The notes under the pieces: generated by a model | The model's input: only the letters and a program-made list of their open reading frames with translations | The model's database searches: none | What the model was told of the DNA's origin: nothing | DNA from: Rhodospirillales bacterium | Lineage (GTDB): Bacteria > Pseudomonadota > Alphaproteobacteria > Rhodospirillales > Defluviicoccaceae | DNA: 64,000 bases | NCBI GenBank assembly: GCA_016712375.1 | Contig: JADJRE010000002.1 | Coordinates: 124,001 to 188,000, forward strand | Direction of reading: 5' to 3' | Program-made: the position numbers and the translations under genes | Shown: positions 29,567 to 40,169 of the stretch, one piece after another | Layout of the letters: each line of letters begins with the position of its first letter | Numbering within the stretch: position 1 is the first letter of the stretch

Positions 29567-31456
29567 CTAGCCTTCCAGAGCGCGGATCTCGGCGGTAGCG
29601 GCACACAACCGGGCCGATAACTCACGCCCGAGGTTGAACAACAGTTTGCCGCGGACGTCCGGGAAATCTTCAACCATCGTCTTCAAGCGTTCGGTGGGTA
29701 AGCGATAGCAGAAGGAGGGTTCGTCGGCGACCACATCAGCTGAGCGGATACCTCCCTCGTACAGCGCCGTCTCGCCAAAGCACACGCCAGGAGCAAATGC
29801 CGCCAGCCGCTTCGTGCGTTTGCCGCCGTCCAGCGCCAACTGCACGCTGACTCCGCCAGCTCCCAGGATATAGAGGCAGTCAGCGGCCTCGCCCTCTCGG
29901 ATGATCAGCTCGCCTGCCTGGTATCTTGCTTCCTCAGTGATCGCCGCCAGAGCCGCAAGCTCGGCTTCGGTCAGCCGGGTTACAAGGTCGAGCGCTTGGA
30001 AGGGTATCGGTCCCGCCTTCCTCCCCGTGGCCGGAATGTGCGCTGCGATAAGCCGGTTCTCGCACCATTCCAGCGCCCGGTCGACGTCGGCGAAGCCACT
30101 GTCTTCTGGCCATGCCTCGTCTGCCGGTGCCTTTAGCAGCTCTTCCACAGACGGCGGAAATCCCGCCAGAAGCAGCCGCTTGCCGCTAGTCGCCAGCATC
30201 TCGCGCATCAGCGACAGCAGGCGCCGGGCCGAGCCGTCGATCCGCCCAACCCGCTTGCCGTCGAGGATCAGATAGCACAATCCCTCAAGGTCGACTTCCA
30301 GATCGCGCAGCAGGCGCTCCATCGCCGCGAAGTATAGATCGCCTTGCAGCTCGTAGACAGTGACGCCGGCACCGAAACGATCGAGAACGGCCCGCTCGGC
30401 GGGACTGCGGAGACGCTTGGAACGCACGCTCTCCGCTTGGTAACGCTGCCGGACCACGGCCAGCGGAGACGGCTGCACCGCGAAGACATGCAGGTTGAAC
30501 CGCTCCGAGAGCTCCTCGCAGACCTTGATGCCGCGGCAGCTGTTGCCGCGATCGTCGAGTGGCGGCGAGAAGGTGCCGATGCCGAACTGACCAGGCAAGA
30601 CGGCGATGATACCACCGCCAACGCCACTTTTCGCCGGAAGTCCGACGCTGAAGCTCCAGGCGCCGGTATAGTCATACATGCCGCAGCTGTGCATCACGCT
30701 CAGGACGTCACGGACGTGCTCGGGGGCGAGCACCCGATCCCCGGTCAGCGGGTTGACGCCGGAATTCGCCAGGGTTGCCGCCATCACCGCTAGATCGCAG
30801 GCCGTCACCAGGATCGAGCACTGGTTGAAGTAGAGGTCGAGATGTTCGTCGATCCGCTCGTCGATCATCCCGAAATTGCGTTCCAACCAAGCGATGGCAC
30901 GATTGCGATGGCCGGTCTCTTTCTCCGACAGGAACACCGCCTCGTCGATCTCGAGGCGACGACCGGCGAAGTCGCTGAAAAAGCCGAGCACTCGTGAGAG
31001 CCGTTCCTCAAGCCCGTTACCGCGAATCAGGGCGGCGGTCGCGATAGCGCCGGCGTTGACCATCGGATTGAATGGCCGGTTGCTGCGCTCGTCGAAGACA
31101 ATCGAGTTGAATGCGTCGCCGGTTGGCTCGACACCGACTTTGCTATGAACGAATGCTCGACCATGGTCCGCAAGCGCCATACCGTGCACAAACGGCTTGG
31201 AGATCGACTGGATGGTGAAGGGATGCCGGGCATCTCCCACTTCGTAGATGTGACCGTCCGCAGTGGCGAGGCTGATGCCGAAAAGCGACGGGTCAGCCCT
31301 CGCCAGTTCTGGAATATATGTCGCAACAGAGCCGCTATCGTTTTGGCGGTAGGTGCGGTGGACGTCGTGCAGCGCCGCCAGTATCGGTGAGGCCAGCAAT
31401 CTCTCCTCAGTCTTCGCCTTTTGCGGCTGGCACTGCATGGCCTTCGGGCCCTTCAT
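29567..31456 (-). CDS. glsA: Glutaminase A fused to STAS and cyclic-nucleotide-binding domains
   Basis: The 629-residue protein is about twice normal GlsA length. Residues 20-325 are a serine-dependent glutaminase: FTIQSISKPFVHG has the catalytic SxxK, and FNPMVNAGAI, FNQCSILVTACDLAVMAATLA and GLPAKSGVGGGI are typical. Residues about 350-450 form a STAS-like domain (LYFAAMERLLRDLEV, LILDGKRVGRIDGSARRLL). Residues about 490-620 form a cNMP-binding fold with the phosphate cassette FGETALYEGGIRSAD, keeping its Glu and Arg. It should convert glutamine to glutamate and ammonia, probably under allosteric control. ATG 31456 follows GGAGG. It is divergent from tRNA-Gly and gdhB. Confidence 0.92.
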   Translation of the reverse strand: MKGPKAMQCQPQKAKTEERLLASPILAALHDVHRTYRQNDSGSVATYIPELARADPSLFGISLATADGHIYEVGDARHPFTIQSISKPFVHGMALADHGRAFVHSKVGVEPTGDAFNSIVFDERSNRPFNPMVNAGAIATAALIRGNGLEERLSRVLGFFSDFAGRRLEIDEAVFLSEKETGHRNRAIAWLERNFGMIDERIDEHLDLYFNQCSILVTACDLAVMAATLANSGVNPLTGDRVLAPEHVRDVLSVMHSCGMYDYTGAWSFSVGLPAKSGVGGGIIAVLPGQFGIGTFSPPLDDRGNSCRGIKVCEELSERFNLHVFAVQPSPLAVVRQRYQAESVRSKRLRSPAERAVLDRFGAGVTVYELQGDLYFAAMERLLRDLEVDLEGLCYLILDGKRVGRIDGSARRLLSLMREMLATSGKRLLLAGFPPSVEELLKAPADEAWPEDSGFADVDRALEWCENRLIAAHIPATGRKAGPIPFQALDLVTRLTEAELAALAAITEEARYQAGELIIREGEAADCLYILGAGGVSVQLALDGGKRTKRLAAFAPGVCFGETALYEGGIRSADVVADEPSFCYRLPTERLKTMVEDFPDVRGKLLFNLGRELSARLCAATAEIRALEG

Positions 31457-31721
31457 CTCCGTTCACCTCCCTCATCGTAAGGTCATTAACCGCTCGATCC
31501 GAAAGCAGTGTGCATCGCCGATAGGCAGACGGGCATTGCTCTCTGCCTCGGTCGCGATGCGGCGGTGTTTGCCAGCGACCCGCCACTGGCAGGCGTCACG
31601 ACTTCATATTCAACAGCTCCCACGTTGCTGATGCAGCAAGCGCCAGCCCTTGGTCGGCTGACAGCCTTGCAATGCGTTAGCCAACTCGTAATATGCGTTC
31701 CGGCCTCCATTGCTGGAGTGG

Positions 31722-31796
31722 GCGGGCGTAGCTCAGGGGTAGAGCACAACCTTGCCAAGGTTGGGGTCGAGGGTTCGAATCCCTTCGCCCGCTCCA
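31722..31796 (+). tRNA. tRNA-Gly (anticodon GCC)
   Basis: The 75-base sequence folds as a full cloverleaf. The acceptor stem is GCGGGCG with CGCCCGC. The D-arm includes AGCTCAGGGGTAGAGC. The anticodon stem is CAACC/GGTTG with loop TTGCCAA (GCC at 31775-31777 in loop order, i.e. 31754-31756 in window coordinates). The T-arm has GGTTCGAATCC, and CCA is encoded at the 3' end after discriminator T. It reads GGC/GGT glycine codons. It lies between glsA (minus) and gdhB (plus); no integrase or attachment duplication is seen. Confidence 0.97.
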
Positions 31797-31918
31797 TTCA
31801 AGCCGGATCGCAGACGCGGCGGGGTCAGCGACCGGAAGGCTGGCACATCGACGGCAATGCGGCGTCGCCGCTCGGAGCAGGACGGCTGCAACCGTCGCGT
31901 TGACCGGGTGACCAAGCT

Positions 31919-34900
31919 ATGCCGCGCGCCGATGAGACTTACCGCAACGAACTCCTCCAGCGCATTGAGGATAGTGCTCGCTGGCGCCTCGGAGACGAGG
32001 CGAGCCTCCCAGTGATCTCATTCCTTCGCCCCTATTGGGCGCGGGTGGCGCTGGAGGATATCGAAGGGTGGACTGCTGACAGCCTGTTCGGCGCCGCATT
32101 CGCCCACTGGCGTCTGGCCGAACGGCGCCCTGAAGCGACGCCGCTGGTGCGCGTCTACAACCCAACGCTCGATGAACATGGCTGGCACAGCGGGCATACC
32201 ACCGTCGAAGTGGTGACCGACGACATGCCGTTTCTAGTCGATTCGGTCACGGCGGAATTGAATCGACGCGATCTTGCTGTCCATCTGGTGGTCCACCCCG
32301 TCCTCCGCGTTCGCCGGGATTTCACCGGTCGTCTGCTCGCCGTGGCCGCACCTGAAGACGCCGCAGAAGAAGTTCGCCCCGAGTCCTTCATGCGATATCG
32401 AAGTCACCCTCGACCTGCGGCAGCGCGGGGGAGATGGAAGTCGGAATCAATGCTGTATTGGCGGATGTCCGCGCAGCCTGCACCGACTGGTTCGCCGCGC
32501 GCGGCCGGCTCGACGACGTTATTGCAACGTTCCCGGCAGGTGAGGGCAATGGAGACAGGGAAGAAGCTCGCGATTTTCTGGAATGGCTGCGGGAGAACAA
32601 TTTCACGTTTCTTGGATACCGCTCCTACGACTTCCCCGAGATCAATGGCGATCGAATTGCCAGAATCGTCGATGGTTCTGGACTTGGCTTGCTGCGCAAC
32701 CCGGAAACGACCGTGTTCGACGAACTTCGTGCGAATGAAATCATACCGCCGGCGCTAGCCCGTTTTCTCGACCGCCAAGAGTTCCTATCCGTCACAAAGT
32801 CGCAGCGGCGTTCGACGGTACATCGGGCAGTGCCGATCGACTGTGTCCTCGTTCAGCGGCCGCCGCAGGACAACCGGCTGAGCACCGTGGGTTTTTTCAT
32901 CGGCCTGTTCTCGGCAGCGACCTACAATCGCAGTGCTCGCAACATTCCTTTATTGCGGCGCAAGCTTGAACGCGTAATGGCCAGCGCCGGTTTCGAGCCG
33001 CGCAGTCACGACGGTCGTGCGCTCGCCAATATCGTTGAGACCTTCCCGCGCGACGAGCTGTTTCAGGTGACGGATGAGCAATTGCTCGATGTGGCGCTCG
33101 GAATTCTGCGGCTGCAGCATCGCCAAAGAGTCGCCGTGTTCGTCCGTCGCGACGATTTCGACCGATTCATCAGTTGCCTCGTGTTCGTTCCGCGAGACCG
33201 CTACACCACACAATTGCGGCTCGCCATTCAAGGCATCCTGGAGCGGGCATTCGCCGGCAATGTTAGCGCCCACTACCTGCAGGTCGGCGACGCCCCGCTG
33301 GCCCGGCTGCTTGTTATCGTGCAAACGACACCAGGCCAAATCCCGCCATTCGACGTCGACGATCTCGAACGGGAAATCGTGGCAGCAAGTCGCGCATGGT
33401 CGGATCGGCTGTTCGACGCGTTGCAAGCCGTGCACGGCGAGGAAGAGGCGCGACGACGACACAATCAGTACAAAGAGGCCTTTCCGCTGGGCTACCGGGA
33501 GCGCTTCAGTACGGAGCAAGCGGCTGGCGATATTGACGCAATCGAACGGTCGCTTGCCGACGGCAATGTCGGGCTGACACTGTGGCGCCCCTTCGCCGCA
33601 ACGCATATGCAATTCCGCTTCAAGGTTTATCAGCCCGATCAGCGGCTGGTGCTGTCTCACGTACTGCCTGTGCTGGAGCACATGGGGTTGCGTGTTGTTG
33701 ATGAAGTGCCGCACGCAGTGCGCGTTCGCGCCGGCGTTCAACGAACGGTGATGATCCACGACTTTGGCCTGGAGACCCGCGATGGGCGGGCGATCGACAT
33801 CGGGGATGTCGCCGAACGTTTTCGCGAGGTCTTTCTTGGAGTTTGGGAAGGCCGCATTGAAAGCGACAGCTTGAACGCACTCGTGTTGTCCGCCGGGCTC
33901 GACGCCGATCGGGTCCGAGTCTTGCGGACCTATGCGAAGTACCTGCGGCAGGCCGGCATTCCGTTCACTCAAATGTATCTTGAACGGGTGCTTACCGCCC
34001 ATCCTGAGATTGCCGCTGCCATTGTGCGGCTTTTCCTGGCGCTGTTTGATCCAGATGCAGAGGGTGAAGCCGAGACACGTGCCGCGCCGATCCGCGCCGG
34101 TATTGCGGCCGCCTTGGATGCCGTGGTCAGCGCCAGCGATGACCGCATTCTCCGCCGCTTCCTCAACCTGGTCGAGGCAACGCTGCGAACGACGTGGTAC
34201 CAAACGGACGCTGAGGGGCGGAGCAAGCAATACCTGGCGATCAAGCTCGACAGCCGCAGCATCGACGATCTGCCGCTACCGCGACCAATGGTCGAGATCT
34301 TCGTCTACAGCCCTCGTGTCGAGGGCATCCATCTGCGCGGTGGCCGCGTCGCACGTGGCGGTATCCGCTGGTCGGACAGGCGCGAAGATTTTCGCACCGA
34401 GATCCTCGGCCTGATGAAGGCGCAAACGGTTAAGAACGCCGTCATCGTCCCTGTCGGCGCCAAGGGCGGCTTCGTTGTCAAACAGCTTCTTGATGCATCC
34501 GATCGGGAAAAGTGGCAGGCGGAAGGGATTGCGTGCTACCGAACACTCATTCGAGGCGTGCTTGACCTGACCGATAATCGAGCAAGTGGCGGCATTGTCC
34601 CGCCGCCACGTGTTGTCCGTCGATGGCGACGATCCCTATCTCGTTGTCGCAGCGGACAAAGGGCACCGCTTCGTTTTCCGACATCGCCAATGCGATTGCT
34701 GCCGAATACGGGTTCTGGCTCGGAGACGCCTTCGCATCCGGCGGCAGCCGCGGATACGACCACAAGGCAATGGGTATCACCGCACGCGGCGCCTGGGAGG
34801 GGGTAAAGCGGCACTTTCGGGAACTCGGTCGCGATATCCAGCGAGAGGATTTTACCGTCGTCGGCATCGGTGACATGTCCGGCGATGTCTTCGGCAACGG

Positions 34901-36751
34901 AATGTTGCTATCACCGCATATTCTTCTACTCGCCGCAATTGATCATCGGCACATCTTCATCGATCCCAATCCCGATCCGACTGTGAGTTTTGCCGAGCGG
35001 CGCCGCCTTTTCGCCCTGCCGCGCTCGTCCTGGGCTGATTATGATGTGACGTTACTTTCTCCGGGCGGCGGCGTGTTCGATCGCAGCCTGAAGATGATTA
35101 CGATCACCCCTGAAATCCGCACGCGTTTTGCGATCGAATCAGAAAAGCTGACGCCCGCGGAGCTGATTTCGATCCTGCTGCGGGCCGACATCGATTTGCT
35201 TTGGTTCGGCGGGATCGGCACCTTCGTAAAGGCAGAGCATGAGACCCACGCCGAAGTCGGCGACCGGACGAACGATGCAACGCGGGTGGATGCGCGGACC
35301 CTCCGCTGCCGCGTGATCGGCGAGGGAGCCAATCTTGGTATCACTCAGCTTGGTCGCATCGAATATGCGCGCGGGGGAGGGCGCATAAACACCGATTTCA
35401 TTGACAACTCCGCCGGCGTCGATTGCTCGGATCACGAGGTAAACATCAAGATCCTGCTCGACGCTTCCGTGGCGGATGGCGAACTAACGAACAAGCAGCG
35501 CGACCGGCTGCTTGTCCAGATGACCTCCGAGGTGGCCGATCTGGTGTTGCGCGATAATTATCTGCAAACCCAGGCGATTTCCATGATCGAGGCGGAGGGT
35601 TTTGCGGGTCTCGATCCCTCAGCCCGGCAAATCCGCGCGCTGGAACGGCAAGGCAGGCTAAACCGCGCCGTCGAGTTCCTGCCGGACGAAGACGCGCTTG
35701 CCGACCGAGCGGCGCAACGGCAGGGGCTGAGCCGACCCGAAATAGCGGTGCTGTTTTCCTGCTGCAAGATCCGCGCTGAACGAAGAAATCCTTGGCTCGG
35801 ATCTGCCGGACGATCCTTATCTCGCCGAAGACGTGGTTCAATATTTTCCCACCGCCCTGCGCGATCGATTCCGCGCCGACATTGCCCGCCATCGATTGCG
35901 CCGCGAGCTTATTGCAACGTCCATCACCAACAGCCTGATCAATCGGATGGGCGCCACCTTCGTCTCCGATATTGGCGAGAAAACAGGTCTGCCTGGCGCC
36001 GACGTCGCACGAGCGTATGTTGTCGCCCGGGACGTGTTCGCGGTGCGCACGCTATGGAAGGGCATTGAGGGCCTGGATGGCGCCGTGCCGGCAGCGACAC
36101 AGATCGTCCTTCATCGGGAGGTGAAGCGGCTGATCGAGCGCGGTGTGATGTGGTTTCTCCGCAACGGCGGTGGTCTGCTTGAGCTGGCAAAGTGTGTTCG
36201 GCCGATTCGCCCAGCCGATCGGTGTTCTCAGCGAAGAGGTTGAGACGATGTTGCCGCAACGCGAGTCCGTCCGGCTGCAGCAGCGCGCCTCCCGTTGGCA
36301 GGCTGATGGTGTTCCAGATGGGCTGGCCCGCCATCTGGCTCGGCTGATCGTGCTGCCTTCCGCGTGCGATATCGTCCGCGCCAGCGAAGTGAGCGAGGTT
36401 GATACCGCCACAGCGGGTAGACTGTACTTCATCGTCGGCGAGCAACTGGGGTTTGGCTGGCTGCGCGAACAGGCCGAGGCTTTGAACGCGGCTGGCTACT
36501 GGCAGCGCCTTGCCATCTCGGCTGTGATCGAGGAACTGTACGCGCACCAGAGGGAAGTGACACAGCAGACTCTCGCCGCCTTCACTCCCGGCATGGCTCC
36601 TGAGGAGGCCTACGAAGCGTGGCGCGGCAATAAGCGACCGGCCGTAGAGCGTAGTCGCTCTTTGCTCACCGAACTCGAAGCGGCGACGGAGATCGACTTG
36701 CCGATGCTGGCAGTAGCCAGCCGGCAATTGCGGGCGCTTGCCGAAAGCTGA
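31919..36751 (+). CDS. gdhB: NAD-specific glutamate dehydrogenase, 180-kDa class, with multiple frameshifts
   Basis: This large catabolic enzyme oxidises glutamate to 2-oxoglutarate with NAD+. Translated piecewise it reads as about 1610 residues, the class norm. N-terminal ACT-like regions (VEVVTDDMPFLVDSVTAEL), the central FRFKVYQPDQRLVLSHVLPVLEHMGLRVV, the catalytic core RVARGGIRWSDRREDFRTEILGLMKAQ ... KNAVIVPVGAKGGFV, DGDDPYLVVAADKG, FASGGSRGYDHKAMGITARGAWE, and the helical C-terminal domain are all present. Frame changes occur at about 32393, 32430, 34621, 34672, 35765 and 36195, each restoring family sequence in the next frame. The even conservation between breaks argues for indel errors rather than decay. 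It neighbours the glutaminase that would supply its substrate. Confidence 0.9.
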
Positions 36752-36814
36752 GGCATGATGGTGGGGCAGACGTTCTCTCGAAACGTTATCAGCTTAAATC
36801 TGGAAGGCAACCGA

Positions 36815-38101
36815 ATGCGCGCAATCGGCGACTCGAGGCCGCAGCCGATACCGGTCGGGCGGATGGGACAGCTCGCCTGGTGCAGCTATGATTGGGCGAA
36901 TTCTGCCTTCCCGACGGTGATCGTGACTTTCGTCTTCGCGGCTTACTTCGCAAAAGGGGTAGCGACGGACGAAATCACCGGCACAAGCCAGTTGTCGTTC
37001 GCGATCAGCCTGTCAATGCTTGCCACTGCGTTGCTCAGTCCACTCCTCGGCGCTGTCGCCGACCATGCGGGGCGGCGCAAGCCATGGATCGCGGCATTCA
37101 CTCTGCTGATGATCACTGCAACCGCGCTGCTTTGGTTTGCCCTTCCGAAAGCAACCGACGTCTTCTGGATCCTCGTCTGCTTCGCCCTCGCAAACTTTGC
37201 CTTCGAGACGGCGACGGTGTTCTACAACGCGATGCTGCCGGCGATTGCCTCGCCGTCTACGATCGGCCGTTTGTCTGGTTGGGGATGGGGTTTAGGCTAC
37301 TTGGGTGGCCTTGCCTGCCTGATAACAGCGCTGGTGCTACTGATCCGCCCCGATCCACCCTTTTTCGGACTAGATGCGGCATTGGCCGAGCCGGTCAGGG
37401 CCACGGCACTGCTCGTGTCGGGCTGGATGGCACTGTTCGCTCTACCGTTCTTCCTGCTGACACCCGACCGGCCGGGAAGCGGCTTATCGGTAGCCGAAGC
37501 AATGCGTCGGGGCTTTGCGACCTTGCGCGGGACCGTAACGCAGCTACGCCGCTTCCGGCAGATCGCGCTCTTCCTGCTCGCGCACATGATCTATGCGGAC
37601 GGGCTGAACACGCTGTTCTCCGTCGGCGGAATCTACGCTGCCGTCACCTTTGGCATGAACTTCGAAGAGCTGCTGCTGTTCGGCATTGCCCTTAACGTCA
37701 CCGCTGGCGCCGGTGCTTTCGCCTTTGGCTGGGTCGACGACGCTATCGGGCCGAAACACACGATCCTCATCGCACTTGCTGCCATCGGCGTGCTGGGCGC
37801 GGCAACCCTTGTGGTCGATACGAAACTGCTGTTCTGGGCGTTTGCGCTGCCGATGGGCATCTTCCTTGGCCCGGCACAATCCGCCAGCCGTTCGTTGATG
37901 GCGCGAATCGCACCACCTGAGGTCACCACCGAAATGTTTGGCCTCTATGCACTCTCCGGCAAGGCCACCGCCTTCATCGGTCCGGCAATTTTTGGCTGGG
38001 TAACCGCGCTCTCCGGCAGCCAGCGCATTGGCTTGGCGACGATTCTTACATTTCTGGCGCTGGGTGCCGCCCTCCTGTGGCCAGTGCAGGTGAAGCGATG
38101 A
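36815..38101 (+). CDS. MFS transporter, UMF1 family
   Basis: The 428-residue membrane protein begins after a GGAAGG site. It has the UMF1 (Atg22-like) signature WCSYDWANSAFPTVIVTFVFAAYFAKG, then about twelve helices including SPLLGAVADHAGRRKPWIAAFTLLM, the typical loop-2/3 motif. WGWGLGYLGGLACLITALVLL and LGPAQSASRSLMARIAPPE follow. Substrates of bacterial UMF1 proteins are unknown; yeast Atg22 exports amino acids from the vacuole. The open frame starts at 36755 but the ribosome site favours 36815. It overlaps the acetyltransferase gene by four bases. Confidence 0.88.
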   Translation: MRAIGDSRPQPIPVGRMGQLAWCSYDWANSAFPTVIVTFVFAAYFAKGVATDEITGTSQLSFAISLSMLATALLSPLLGAVADHAGRRKPWIAAFTLLMITATALLWFALPKATDVFWILVCFALANFAFETATVFYNAMLPAIASPSTIGRLSGWGWGLGYLGGLACLITALVLLIRPDPPFFGLDAALAEPVRATALLVSGWMALFALPFFLLTPDRPGSGLSVAEAMRRGFATLRGTVTQLRRFRQIALFLLAHMIYADGLNTLFSVGGIYAAVTFGMNFEELLLFGIALNVTAGAGAFAFGWVDDAIGPKHTILIALAAIGVLGAATLVVDTKLLFWAFALPMGIFLGPAQSASRSLMARIAPPEVTTEMFGLYALSGKATAFIGPAIFGWVTALSGSQRIGLATILTFLALGAALLWPVQVKR

Positions 38102-38667
38102 TGAGCGAAAAGGAACGTATGCTGGCAGGGGAGCTTTATCTTGCCTCAGATCCGGAATTGCTGGCGGCGCGGCTCCGGGCTCGCAAGCTGCTGCAGGCTT
38201 ATAACGCCAGCGCTCCTGATGAGATCGACCGCCGCCGGGCCCTGCTGTCGGAGCTCCTTGGCCGGCTCGACGGCCGTATCGAAATCGAGCCGCCGTTCTT
38301 CTGCGACTACGGCTGGAACATCAAGGCGGGCGACAATCTGTACATGAACTTTGGTTGCATCGTGCTTGACTGCGCCTCCGTCCAGATCGGCGCCAACGTG
38401 CTGTTCGGACCCGGCGTGCATATCTATGCCGCCACTCATCCGACGGAGCCGGAGGTGCGTCGAAGCGGTCGTGAGCTGGCCGCACCGGTAATCATCGGCG
38501 ATGACGTGTGGATCGGAGGAGGAGTGATTATTTGCCCCGGCGTGACCGTCGGCGCGGGATCCACCGTTGCTGCCGGCAGCGTCGTTACGCGCGATGTTCC
38601 GCCACATGTAATCGCCGCCGGTAATCCATGCCGGGTCTTTCGAGCCCTCGGCGGAACATCGGTGTAA
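38098..38667 (+). CDS. Maltose/galactoside O-acetyltransferase-like protein (hexapeptide repeat)
   Basis: The 189-residue protein is a LacA/Maa/NodL-type acetyl-CoA transferase. An N-terminal Mac domain (SEKERMLAGELYLASDPELLAARLRARKLLQAYN) is followed by the left-handed beta helix. FFCDYGWNIKAGDNLYMNFGCIVLD, the catalytic His in AATHPTEPEVR, and GDDVWIGGGVIICPGVTVGAGSTVAAGSVV show the hexapeptide turns. It would acetylate a sugar; the natural acceptor is not evident. The ATG overlaps the transporter stop (ATGA). It is convergent with rho, ten bases away. Confidence 0.88.
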   Translation: MMSEKERMLAGELYLASDPELLAARLRARKLLQAYNASAPDEIDRRRALLSELLGRLDGRIEIEPPFFCDYGWNIKAGDNLYMNFGCIVLDCASVQIGANVLFGPGVHIYAATHPTEPEVRRSGRELAAPVIIGDDVWIGGGVIICPGVTVGAGSTVAAGSVVTRDVPPHVIAAGNPCRVFRALGGTSV

Positions 38668-38677
38668 CGGCGGCGCC

Positions 38678-39928
38678 TCAGCTGTTCATCGCCTCAAAGA
38701 AGTCACTGTTTGCCTTCGAGCTCTTCAGCTTGTCGATGAGAAACTCCATTGCGTCGGTGACACCCATGGGCATCAACACCCGGCGCAGCACCCACATCTT
38801 TGACAACGTTCCTTTATCAACAAGCAGTTCCTCCTTGCGGGTGCCGGACTTCGTGATGTCGATAGAAGGCCACGTGCGTTTATCAGCCAGCTTCCGATCG
38901 AGGATGATCTCGGAATTACCGGTTCCCTTAAACTCTTCGAAGATCACCTCGTCCATCCGCGAGCCAGTGTCGATCAGCGCCGTCGAGATGATCGTCAGCG
39001 AGCCACCTTCCTCGATATAACGGGCAGCACCAAAGAACCGCTTCGGTCGCTGCAAAGCGTTGGCATCAACACCACCCGTGAGCACCTTGCCCGATGACGG
39101 TACGACGGTGTTGTAAGCGCGCGCCAGCCGGGTAATCGAATCCAGCAGGATGACAACGTCGCGCTTATGCTCGACCAGCCGCTTCGCCTTTTCGATGACC
39201 ATTTCGGCGACTTGCACGTGTCGTGCCGCCGGCTCATCGAACGTGGAACTCACGACCTCGCCCTTCACCGAGCGCGCCATGTCGGTGACTTCTTCCGGCC
39301 GCTCGTCGATGAGCAGTACGATGAGGTAGCACTCAGGGTGATTCGCCGCGATCGAATGCGCGATGTTTTGCAGCATCACCGTCTTGCCGGTGCGCGGGGG
39401 CGCTACGATCAGCGCCCTCTGCCCTTTGCCGATCGGCGTAATCCAGGTCAATCACCCTCGAGGTGATGTCCTTGATGCCCGTTATTTCCATTACCAGGCG
39501 CCGCTGCGGATAGAGGGCGTCAGATTATCGAAGTTGATGCGGTGACGAACTTCGATCGGATCGGCGAAGTTGATGGTGGTAACGCGTAACAGCGCGAAAT
39601 ACCGCTCACCGTCTTTCGGCGAACGAATTTCGCCCTCTACTGTGTCACCAGTGCGCAAGCCGAAACGCCGAACCTGGCTGGGGCTTACATAAATATCATC
39701 GGGGCCGGGGAGGTAGTTTGCCTCCGGCGAACGCAAGAAGCCAAAGCCGTCCTGCAGCACCTCCAGCACACCATCGCCGAAGATCGGCTGGTCGTTCTCC
39801 GCCAGCTGCTTGAGGATCGCGAACATCATCTCCTGCTTGCGCAGCGAGCTGGCGTTTTCGATCCGCAGATCCTCGGCGTAATTGAGCAACTCAGCCGGAG
39901 GCTTTGCCTTCAGTTCCTTGAGATTCAT
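38678..39928 (-). CDS. rho: Transcription termination factor Rho, with two frameshifts
   Basis: Rho is the hexameric RNA helicase that ends transcription. The N-terminal part (MNLKELKAKPPAELLNYAEDL, then the RNA-binding cold-shock-like DGFGFLRSPEANYLPGPDDIYVSPSQVRRFGLRTGD) breaks at about 39510. A short bridging frame gives LYPQRRLVMEITGIKDITSRVIDL, and a second break at about 39442 leads to TPIGKGQRALIVAPPRTGKT (Walker A). VLLIDERPEEVTDM, DSITRLARAYNTV and the C-terminal VDKGTLSKMWVLRR follow. The two shifts cancel, giving 416 residues. Rho is essential in most Gram-negatives, so both breaks are most likely sequence errors. Read naively the locus gives two fragments. Confidence 0.94.
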
Positions 39929-40169
39929 CGTGAAGTCGTGACTCCGCAGTGACTTCGCGGTTCAGATGCCGGATGCGGCAGGGGGTCCGGAGGATGCGGC
40001 CTGATCATCCAAGCTGTCACTTGATTCGCCGACGTGCTTGGCCGGCGCTAGGCGACGCTCTCTGGACGTGCGAAGAACAGAGATGGGATATTGGCGTGAA
40101 TTGTTGCATCCACAATGACGTGAATCAATCAGCGTTGTCAAATGCCGATTTCATATCGAAGCTTGGGAG

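Noticed and set aside
31722..31796. tRNA-Gly as an integration site of a mobile element
   Set aside because: No integrase, no direct repeat of the tRNA 3' end and no foreign-looking genes next to it; gdhB follows directly.
32950..34230. 426-residue open frame antisense to gdhB
   Set aside because: The plus strand encodes continuous glutamate dehydrogenase sequence here; the antisense frame lacks any recognised domain.
38678..39928. Programmed ribosomal frameshifting in rho
   Set aside because: Two breaks that cancel, no slippery heptamer with a following structure, and many similar breaks elsewhere point to sequence error.
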